Below are positions 14,868-20,507 of a stretch of 20,507 nt of DNA, one piece after another; the stretch's first letter is position 1; each line of letters starts with the position of its first letter. The stretch lies in the NCBI GenBank assembly GCA_030590405.1, contig JAUUYO010000017.1:1-20507 (forward strand). The letters are read 5' to 3'. Made by a program: the position numbers and the translations under genes. The stretch comes from Kangiellaceae bacterium. Lineage in GTDB: Bacteria > Pseudomonadota > Gammaproteobacteria > Enterobacterales > Kangiellaceae. The notes below the pieces were generated by a model. The model saw only the letters and a program-made list of their open reading frames with translations. It had not been told where the DNA came from and searched no databases.

Positions 14868-17396
14868 CTAAAAATCTAAATCTAAGCTATTATCAATCAT
14901 CAACATTTGTTGCTTAAATAATTGCTTCATTTTTTTGATAATTTGCTCGCTATCACCTTCAAAACGGATCACTAAATTTGGCGTAGTATTGGATGCTCTC
15001 ACCAGACCCCAACCATCTGAAAATTCAACCCGAACGCCATCAATATCAATCAATTTACCGTTGCCGAAAATCCCCTGCCGAGTCAATTTTTCTATAAATT
15101 TGTGTTTTTTACTATCTGCAATCGCAACGTTAATCTCTGGTGTGGCAATACTGTTTGGCAGTGAAGCAAATATATCCACTGATTTCCTGGTATCGGCCGA
15201 TAATATCTCTAACAGCCTGGCCGCAGCATAAAGCGCATCGTCAAAACCATACCACCGCTCTTTAAAGAAAATATGGCCACTGCACTCACCCGCTAACAAC
15301 GCCCCAGTTTCATGCATCTTGGCTTTTATTAAAGAATGTCCCGTTTTCCACATAATGGGGTGACCGCCATTGGAAGAAATGACTTTGGCTAAATGTTTGC
15401 TACACTTCACATCATAAATAATATCGGCGCCGGGATTTCGTGAAAGCACGTCCATTGAATAGAGCATCATTTGGCGATCCGGCCAAATAATATTACCATC
15501 AGAATCAATCACACCGAGACGATCACCATCGCCATCAAAGGCCAGTCCGATATCAGCTTTTTCAGATTTGACCAAATCGATTAACTCTTTTAAGTTTTCC
15601 GATTTACTCGGATCTGGATGATGATTGGGAAAATTGCCATCCACTTTACAGTACAATCCAATCACTTCACAACCAAGCGCTTGTAACAATTGTGGTACTA
15701 CCTTACCGGCAACGCCATTGCCACAATCCACCGCCACTTTAAGCGGTTGAGTTAGCGCCACATCGCTGGTTATTTGACTAATATAATCTTGCATAATGGA
15801 GCTGGTTTCTTTACTTCCCTCCCCTTTTACCATGTTGCCAGTGTCGATGCGTTTTTTGAGTGCTAGAATTTCATCACCAGATAAAGTATGTCCGCCGAGC
15901 ACGATTTTCAAGCCGTTATAATTTTTGGGGTTATGACTGCCAGTAAGTATCACACCACTGCTTGAATCTAAATAATGGGTGGCGAAATACAGCAATGGAG
16001 TTGGCACTTCGCCGATATTGATGACATCTCTGCCACTTTCGACTAAACCGTCAATTAAGGCCTCAATCAGAGAAGGTCCCGATAAGCGGCCATCACGAGC
16101 GACCACCACGCGCTGCTCGCCTCGCTCAAACGCCTCACTTCCGATGGCACGACCAATTTCTTTAACGATACTGGCGTTAAGTGTTTCACCGACAATGCCG
16201 CGTATATCGTAAGCTCTGAATATTGAAGCTGAAAGCTCTCCAGATTCACTGGCGTTTTTTCCGGCGACGACTTCTAACGCCGAAGATTTATTTTCTAGTG
16301 CGGCAATCAAGGAACCTGATTCCGACTCTTCGCCAATAGCTTTGACTTTGGCTCCTGCCGGTTTAACTGATTCGCCAGCCCCGCTCTTCACCCCTAAAGC
16401 AAACCCCTCACGGGATAAAGCCTGCGACATATCTGAAAATATTTGTAATTCAAAATCGAGCGTTGCAAGTGGTTGGTTGGTTTTGGCATTGTCAATCAAC
16501 CAACGTAAAAAACCAGAGGCATCACTACGAACCTTGGTCTGTAAACCTTTTAAGCCAAAAAAACCACCAATAGCCACAAAACTTAATACCAGAATTAACC
16601 CACCAAAAAAGATCATCAACTCAAATTCAGAAGAAAAATCCGCTGGTTCAGCTGGCCAAAATGCTATCCGCCATTGAGTCGAAGGTAATTTGGCGATACC
16701 AAGAGGCTCTCCCACTTTATAGACTTTTTTACCAAGACTGGTAATGGTTAAGTTTTGATTAGCAAAGCTTTGCAAAAACTCATAATAGCCAGGAACCAGT
16801 CTATCTTGCGGCAGTGCTTTGTTAAAAATATTAAAACTCACCCCGATTAGCGCGATTTTATCAGTATTATTAATCCTGAGTAATACTGCAATATGCTGAT
16901 CTTTAGCTCCGGCATTAATCGCTTCATGCATCACCTGATTTTTAGTCTGCAGATTTCTCATCAATTGTAATGTCACGTTGGTAATTGAGGGTACCGAATT
17001 CGGGTCAATTTCATGAGTAGAGGCGTCGAGAATTCTAACACCATCCACCAGCGGTAAACGATTCTTGAGTCTTTTTTCAATAGTGTTCATTTGCGTCGGT
17101 GTCGCTTGCCTTATTTCCTCAATAAGACCCGGGTCACTTAATACCGTTCGGGTGGATTCGCCAATCGAATCTAATCGCCCCAGGACTAACTCCATATAGG
17201 AAGTCATAGTGACATTCACAAATATCGAATTACGATCTTTAGCTGGCTGAAGAACCACCAGATAATATTGCACTATCGCAACAAAAATAATGGTTAATAC
17301 ACACAAAACTAAATAGGGTAATGAATAGGATAACAAAGTCTTCGTTTGCAGTTTGGGGACTTTGACTTTACTTTCTTTTTTGACTTTAATTTTCAC
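14868..17396 (-). CDS. algC: Phosphomannomutase/phosphoglucomutase AlgC with membrane-anchored N-terminal half
   Basis: Interconverts mannose- or glucose-6-phosphate and the 1-phosphates, supplying precursors for surface polysaccharides. The catalytic half covers about 390-842: FRAYDIRGIVGE, the phosphoserine loop TGSHNP (Ser487), the metal-binding DGDGDR (621-626), GECSGH (703-708) and the phosphate-binding RASNTTP (800-806). The first about 390 residues are extra relative to the classical 460-residue enzyme. They comprise a Lys-rich N-terminus, TM1 (about 22-48), a periplasmic domain (about 50-255), TM2 (about 258-284), and a cytoplasmic linker ending in Ser/Glu/Ala-rich sequence. Long AlgC forms of this build occur in pseudomonads. 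The start is GTG, with a GGAG Shine-Dalgarno 7 nt upstream. It sits between coaBC and slmA on the same strand. The role of the N-terminal domain is unknown. Confidence 0.92.
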   Translation of the reverse strand: MKIKVKKESKVKVPKLQTKTLLSYSLPYLVLCVLTIIFVAIVQYYLVVLQPAKDRNSIFVNVTMTSYMELVLGRLDSIGESTRTVLSDPGLIEEIRQATPTQMNTIEKRLKNRLPLVDGVRILDASTHEIDPNSVPSITNVTLQLMRNLQTKNQVMHEAINAGAKDQHIAVLLRINNTDKIALIGVSFNIFNKALPQDRLVPGYYEFLQSFANQNLTITSLGKKVYKVGEPLGIAKLPSTQWRIAFWPAEPADFSSEFELMIFFGGLILVLSFVAIGGFFGLKGLQTKVRSDASGFLRWLIDNAKTNQPLATLDFELQIFSDMSQALSREGFALGVKSGAGESVKPAGAKVKAIGEESESGSLIAALENKSSALEVVAGKNASESGELSASIFRAYDIRGIVGETLNASIVKEIGRAIGSEAFERGEQRVVVARDGRLSGPSLIEALIDGLVESGRDVINIGEVPTPLLYFATHYLDSSSGVILTGSHNPKNYNGLKIVLGGHTLSGDEILALKKRIDTGNMVKGEGSKETSSIMQDYISQITSDVALTQPLKVAVDCGNGVAGKVVPQLLQALGCEVIGLYCKVDGNFPNHHPDPSKSENLKELIDLVKSEKADIGLAFDGDGDRLGVIDSDGNIIWPDRQMMLYSMDVLSRNPGADIIYDVKCSKHLAKVISSNGGHPIMWKTGHSLIKAKMHETGALLAGECSGHIFFKERWYGFDDALYAAARLLEILSADTRKSVDIFASLPNSIATPEINVAIADSKKHKFIEKLTRQGIFGNGKLIDIDGVRVEFSDGWGLVRASNTTPNLVIRFEGDSEQIIKKMKQLFKQQMLMIDNSLDLDF

Positions 17397-17550
17397 TAAT
17401 TTTCTCCGCGCTAATATTTCTTTCGACTAAGATCAACAGACCCTGATGATGTTGTCGAAATATTTCATTTTATCGATCACTGGTAGAAGTGTTACTGTTA
17501 TTATTGTTTATGAAAAACCCCATTGATCAAAGGTTAATGATTGCTTGTTT

Positions 17551-18834
17551 TTATAAGTTTAGGCTAATTTCGGTTAAAATACTGGCTGCAATATTGATTT
17601 TGCTCGCTACAGGCAGTTTTGTTTCCTGATTGTTTTTATTTAATATCAAAATCTCATTATATTCGCTATTAAATCCCAGTGACGACTGGCTAATATCATT
17701 AGCACAAATTAGATCCAGTTTTTTATTGATTAGTTTTTTTCTGGCAAATTCTTTTACATTCTGACTCTCTGCAGCAAAACCAACCACAAAAGGTCGACTG
17801 GCCTGAGCCGCCACCCATGCCAGAATATCAGTGTTACGTTTCAATGAAATTTGCATTTCTTCGTCATTCTTTTTTATTTTTTGCTTGGCAACTTCGCACG
17901 GGGCGTAATCGGCGACTGCCGCGCAACCAATAAATACATCACAGTTATCGACATGCTGTTTGACAGCATCTAACATATCTTTTGCACTCATAACGGATGT
18001 TAGCGACACCCCTTGAGGCGCTTTGAGGCTAACCGGGCCGGAAACTAAAGTAACCCTGGCACCTGCTGCGACCGCCACTTGAGCTAAAGCGTAGCCCATT
18101 TTTCCTGAACTATGATTAGAAATAAATCGCACCGGATCAATCGCTTCCAGAGTGGGTCCAGCGGTTATCAGTATACTTTTTCCAGCCAGACCTGTTCCAC
18201 TCAAACCTGTTCCACTCAAACCTGGTGCCGTTTGTTTTAACCGCTCAGCAATACTTGACACGCCTAATTCGTTGACCAGCGATAAAACCTGCTCGACGAT
18301 TTGTAAAGGTTCTGACATGCGTCCAAAACCGATATCACCGCATGCTTGCTCACCTTGCTCCGGACCAATGATTGTAATGTTGCGCTTTTTAAGCTGCTCA
18401 ACATTATTCATAATAGCGCTGTTCGCCCACATTTGTTGATTCATTGCTGGGGCAATTAGCAGTTTAGCAGTACTAGCCAATATCAGTGTCGATAACAAGT
18501 CATCAGCCAGTCCGAGCGCTATTTTTGACAGACTATTGGCTGTTGCCGGTGCAATCAGAATAATATCGGCCCACTTGGCCAGTTCAATATGCCCCATGGC
18601 CGCTTCAGCCTGACAGTCAAATAATTGATGATGTACTGGATTACCTGACACCGCTTGCATCGTCATTGGAGTAATAAAATTCTTAGCGGCTTCGCTCATC
18701 ACCACCCGAACATCAAAACCATACTCTTTCAGGCGACGGACCAGCTCAGCCGATTTATAAGCCGCGATCCCGCCAGTTACCCCAAGTATTATTTTAGTTG
18801 GTGATTGATTATTTTGCGCTTTTGATAAATCGAT
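17551..18834 (-). CDS. coaBC: Bifunctional CoaBC, phosphopantothenoylcysteine synthetase/decarboxylase
   Basis: Carries out two steps of coenzyme A synthesis: CTP-dependent joining of cysteine to 4'-phosphopantothenate, and FMN-dependent decarboxylation. The CoaC half has LGVTGGIAAYKSAELVRRL, GHIELAKWAD with the catalytic His, PATANSLSKIALG, APAMNQQMW and the active-site Cys loop ACGDIGFGRM. The CoaB half has ITAGPTLEAIDPVRFISN, HSSGKMGYALA and AAVADYAP. The reading frame covers the whole N-terminus, but between the stop at 18847 and LGVTGG there is no ATG, GTG or TTG. The ATC at 18834-18832, 8 nt after AGAGAG, is the best start and gives 427 residues (E. coli 406). The first standard start (GTG at 18705) would delete the FMN-binding segment. 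The domains are joined by a repeated LSGTG linker. dut does not follow. Confidence 0.9.
   Translation of the reverse strand: MDLSKAQNNQSPTKIILGVTGGIAAYKSAELVRRLKEYGFDVRVVMSEAAKNFITPMTMQAVSGNPVHHQLFDCQAEAAMGHIELAKWADIILIAPATANSLSKIALGLADDLLSTLILASTAKLLIAPAMNQQMWANSAIMNNVEQLKKRNITIIGPEQGEQACGDIGFGRMSEPLQIVEQVLSLVNELGVSSIAERLKQTAPGLSGTGLSGTGLAGKSILITAGPTLEAIDPVRFISNHSSGKMGYALAQVAVAAGARVTLVSGPVSLKAPQGVSLTSVMSAKDMLDAVKQHVDNCDVFIGCAAVADYAPCEVAKQKIKKNDEEMQISLKRNTDILAWVAAQASRPFVVGFAAESQNVKEFARKKLINKKLDLICANDISQSSLGFNSEYNEILILNKNNQETKLPVASKINIAASILTEISLNL
18191..18224 (-). repeat. 15-bp tandem repeat in the CoaC-CoaB linker
   Basis: CCTGTTCCACTCAAA is present twice in exact tandem (18191-18205, 18206-18220), with the first 4 bases of a third copy after it. 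It is in frame and encodes the repeated LSGTG of the linker between the two enzyme domains, where length changes should be tolerated. Confidence 0.92.
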
Positions 18835-19050
18835 GACCTGAACTCTCTAATTATGTGATACAGAACGGCTTTAAAAATTAGTAAAAGCCCAATAATAACA
18901 AGCCTTGCAGACGAACTAATTGCTTACTTACGTACATAATAGCAAACATAATCTATCATTTCTCACTCTTTTTATAGTTAATTTCCTACAGACTTCACTT
19001 TCAATCTTGTTTAGAATCAAATCATTCACTAGTAAACAAAAGGAATTGTT
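18835..19050. other. Divergent coaBC-radC gap
   Basis: The 216-nt AT-rich gap must hold promoters in both directions. None matches the consensus at good spacing. A 6-bp hairpin, GGCTTT (18867-18872) with AAAGCC (18884-18889), lies in the coaBC leader. A 19-codon ORF (18937 to 18878, minus) starts with ATG and ends before that hairpin, but it has no clear ribosome site. Confidence 0.5.
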
Positions 19051-19728
19051 ATGTCATCTCTATTTTGCTGGCCCGAAGGCGAGCGGCCACGAGAAAAACT
19101 GCTCAATAAAGGTCCAGCCAGCCTGTCTGACTCGGAATTACTCGCTATATTTTTACGGACCGGCACCAGGGGCAAAAACGTGATTGAATTATCCCGAGAA
19201 ATTATTCAATATTTCGGCAGTCTGAAAAACCTGTTTGCCGCCACTGAAAAAGAGTTTTGTCAGATCAAAGGACTCGGCAGAGCCAAATACGTACAACTGC
19301 AAGCTTGCCTGGAAATGAGTCAGCGTCACATAGAAGAGCAGATCACCCGTCAGGATGCGATGCAAAATCCATCGCAAGTTAAGCAATATGTGCAATCGCG
19401 ACTCATGGCAAAACCCAATGAGGTGTTTGCGGTGATGTTTCTGGATAATCAACACCATGTGTTAGCCTTTGAAGAATTGTTTTTTGGTACTATCAATGCC
19501 TCTTCGGTTCATCCGCGAGTGGTGTTACAACGCTGTTTGGCCCACAATGCGGCGGCGGTCATCGTCACCCATAATCATCCCTCGGGCGTCGCTGAGCCGA
19601 GTCTGTCAGATATCGATATCACCAAGACCTTAAAAACCGCACTCAGCTTGATTGATGTCAGGCTTTTAGACCATTTAGTAGTGGCTTCTCATCAAGTGAC
19701 TTCGTTGGCTGAGCGGGGACAAATCTAA
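19051..19728 (+). CDS. radC: RadC-family JAMM/MPN+ domain protein
   Basis: The 225-residue protein has the family N-terminus (RPREKLLNKGPASLSDSELLAIFLRTGT), a helix-hairpin-helix segment (IKGLGRAKYVQLQA, about 69-82) and a C-terminal JAMM metalloprotease-like domain. The metal motif THNHPSGVAEPSLSD is near 170-184, with the expected upstream Glu in FEELFFG. It ends with DHLVV...SLAERGQI, as usual. The original link to DNA repair in E. coli was withdrawn, and its function is unsettled. An AAGGA Shine-Dalgarno lies 6 nt before the ATG. The radC-rpmB-rpmG order is common in gammaproteobacteria. Confidence 0.95.
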   Translation: MSSLFCWPEGERPREKLLNKGPASLSDSELLAIFLRTGTRGKNVIELSREIIQYFGSLKNLFAATEKEFCQIKGLGRAKYVQLQACLEMSQRHIEEQITRQDAMQNPSQVKQYVQSRLMAKPNEVFAVMFLDNQHHVLAFEELFFGTINASSVHPRVVLQRCLAHNAAAVIVTHNHPSGVAEPSLSDIDITKTLKTALSLIDVRLLDHLVVASHQVTSLAERGQI

Positions 19729-19743
19729 TCCTGGATGACTCCA

Positions 19744-19800
19744 CACTGAGATGATTTCACCCTCTCACTTGAGACTATTTTACCCAGTCACTTGAGACTA
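19744..19800 (+). repeat. Three imperfect 22-23-bp repeats after radC
   Basis: Units begin at 19744 (CACTGAGATGATTT), 19766 (CACTTGAGACTATTTT) and 19789 (CACTTGAGACTAAATTT). The last two share 13 exact bases, TCACTTGAGACTA (19765-19777, 19788-19800), a 23-bp period. They lie in the 325-nt radC-rpmB gap, upstream of the rpmB promoter. Function unknown. Confidence 0.7.
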
Positions 19801-19855
19801 AATTTCGGTCAAGGTTAAAAAACACCCACAAAACGGCTTACTTTGACTGATTTTG

Positions 19856-19884
19856 TTGTATTGTTAGCCAGTTTTTGGTATAAA
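19856..19884 (+). promoter_or_regulatory. Promoter of rpmB-rpmG
   Basis: An extended -10 TGGTATAAA (hexamer 19879-19884) is preceded at 17 nt by TTGTAT (19856-19861, weak -35). The -10 is followed by a GC-rich discriminator, GTGCGCCC. Such discriminators mark growth-rate and ppGpp-controlled ribosomal promoters. A TTGACT at 19843 is too far upstream to pair with this -10. The predicted leader is about 160 nt. Confidence 0.55.
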
Positions 19885-19945
19885 GTGCGCCCTTTCCGCG
19901 ACAGGAAGGTAAAACAGACTTTTTTAGTCGAAATTGTCGCCCTGA

Positions 19946-19989
19946 TGTTAAATATCAATAAACAGAATGTTAAACGTCAAAAAACAGAA
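19946..19989 (+). repeat. 22-bp tandem duplication in the rpmB leader
   Basis: Two abutting 22-bp units (19946-19967 and 19968-19989) share 19 of 22 bases; both start TGTTAAA and end AAACAGAA. They lie in the predicted untranslated leader of rpmB, about 65 nt before its start. A CCTTTCC/GGAAGG stem lies nearer the predicted transcription start. Confidence 0.85.
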
Positions 19990-20053
19990 TTTTTTAAGAA
20001 ATAAATTAACACAATGGCAATGTAAGGTTGCTATTTAAGCAGAGGCTAAAGTC

Positions 20054-20290
20054 ATGTCACGAGTATGTCAGGTTACCGGTAAAAGACCAGTAGCTGGAAA
20101 CAATGTATCCCATGCAAAAAACCGCACACGTCGTCGTTTTTTGCCTAATCTTCACACTCACCGTTTTTGGGTTGAGAGTGAAAACCGTTTTGTAAAACTA
20201 AAAGTTTCTGCAAAAGGTATGCGTATCATCGATAAGAAAGGCATCGATACTGTATTGGCTGAAGTTCGTCATAACGGCATCAAGGTTTAG
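20054..20290 (+). CDS. rpmB: 50S ribosomal protein L28
   Basis: Small basic protein of the large ribosomal subunit. The 78 residues (E. coli 78) carry MSRVCQVTGKRP, NNVSHAKNRTRRRFLPNL, HRFWVESENRFVKLKVSAKG, the Ile-Asp-Lys-Lys-Gly turn and the family end. Only one cysteine is present, so it is the zinc-free (C-minus) form. An AGAGG Shine-Dalgarno lies 8 nt before the ATG. rpmG follows 11 nt downstream, and its Shine-Dalgarno overlaps the rpmB stop codon. Confidence 0.98.
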   Translation: MSRVCQVTGKRPVAGNNVSHAKNRTRRRFLPNLHTHRFWVESENRFVKLKVSAKGMRIIDKKGIDTVLAEVRHNGIKV

Positions 20291-20301
20291 GAGACAAGAT
20301 C

Positions 20302-20457
20302 ATGAGAGATAAAATTAAATTGGTTTCATCTGCGGGCACTGGTCATTTTTACACCACAGACAAGAACAAAAGAAGCACGCCAACTAAATTGGAATTCAAA
20401 AAATACGATCCAGTTGTTCGCAAACACGTAATGTACAAAGAAGCAAAAATTAAATAA
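20302..20457 (+). CDS. rpmG: 50S ribosomal protein L33
   Basis: Translation from the ATG at 20302 gives 51 residues (E. coli 55). They start MRDKIKLVSSAGTGHFYTT, then KNKRSTPTKLEFKKYDPVVR, and end with KEAKIK, a very close match to gammaproteobacterial L33. There are no cysteines, so it is the zinc-independent form. The N-terminus lacks the MAKG leader of E. coli L33. An AGGAG Shine-Dalgarno overlaps the rpmB stop codon, so the two are translated from one message. Confidence 0.98.
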   Translation: MRDKIKLVSSAGTGHFYTTDKNKRSTPTKLEFKKYDPVVRKHVMYKEAKIK

Positions 20458-20465
20458 TTGCTTCA

Positions 20466-20488
20466 GTCTTCGCCTTTTCGGCTAAGAC
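20466..20488 (+). terminator. Hairpin after rpmG
   Basis: GTCTT-C-GCC (20466-20474) pairs with GGC-T-AAGAC (20480-20488), one mismatch, 5-nt loop. It starts 9 nt after the rpmG stop. No U-tract follows before the window ends, so it is a weak terminator or a processing site. Confidence 0.4.
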
Positions 20489-20507
20489 AATCAATACGAG
20501 TAGCCTC

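Noticed and set aside
17421..17460. TTTCGAC/GTCGAAA inverted repeat upstream of algC
   Set aside because: 7-bp arms with a 26-nt loop; too weak to claim as a terminator or operator.
18878..18937. 19-codon minus-strand ORF upstream of coaBC as a leader peptide
   Set aside because: No Shine-Dalgarno, no run of regulatory codons and no terminator/antiterminator pair were seen.
19744..19800. CRISPR-like repeat-spacer pattern
   Set aside because: Only three imperfect units, with no separate spacers and no cas genes.

Overview
The window is a chromosomal, housekeeping-rich stretch from a moderately AT-rich gammaproteobacterium. The evidence is the ubiE-ubiJ-ubiB-tatABC order, a SlmA nucleoid-occlusion factor, a pseudomonad-type long AlgC, a bifunctional CoaBC next to radC-rpmB-rpmG, and protein sequences close to the Escherichia/Pseudomonas forms. 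The gene set looks like a marine Oceanospirillales/Kangiella-type lineage, but that placement is an inference from memory and gene order. No phage, transposase, CRISPR array, tRNA or rRNA was seen.

Layout. 1-106: non-coding, GC-rich sequence that looks like a dispersed intergenic repeat. 107-2319 (minus): folP-glmM (folate and cell-wall precursor synthesis). 2471-5524 (plus): ubiE-ubiJ-ubiB (ubiquinone synthesis), with ubiJ and ubiB overlapping by 4 nt. 5628-7508 (plus): a HIT-family hydrolase followed by tatA-tatB-tatC (twin-arginine export). 7536-8087: a secreted protein of unknown function. 8360-9445: a soluble chemoreceptor with a zinc-binding CZB domain. 9603-11757: an ElyC/YdcF-like membrane protein and a two-domain DsbA-fold (chromene-carboxylate isomerase-like) protein. 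11824-12300 (minus): an Lrp/AsnC regulator. 12516-14160 (plus): pyrE and an exported coiled-coil protein of unknown function. 14169-18834 (minus): coaBC, membrane-anchored algC and slmA. 19051-20457 (plus): radC, rpmB and rpmG.

How the genes work together. UbiE methylates the quinone ring, while UbiJ and UbiB are accessory factors of the same pathway. TatABC forms one translocase. GlmM and AlgC are paralogous phosphohexomutases of different specificity: amino-sugar precursors for GlmM, mannose/glucose phosphates for surface polysaccharide for AlgC. PyrE, CoaBC and SlmA belong to an old gammaproteobacterial neighbourhood (E. coli dfp-dut-slmA-pyrE; Pseudomonas coaBC-dut-algC). Here the two versions are mixed and dut is absent from its usual place.

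Most interesting points. (1) coaBC has no ATG, GTG or TTG in frame upstream of its conserved FMN-binding N-terminus, and the best candidate start is an ATC codon. (2) An elaborate nested inverted repeat fills the algC-slmA gap. (3) The region carries many short tandem duplications (11-23 bp units), in coding sequence and in gaps. (4) AlgC has a long two-TM sensor-like N-terminal half. (5) A fused duplicate DsbA-fold protein has a diverged first copy. I did not find a convincing new multi-gene system.
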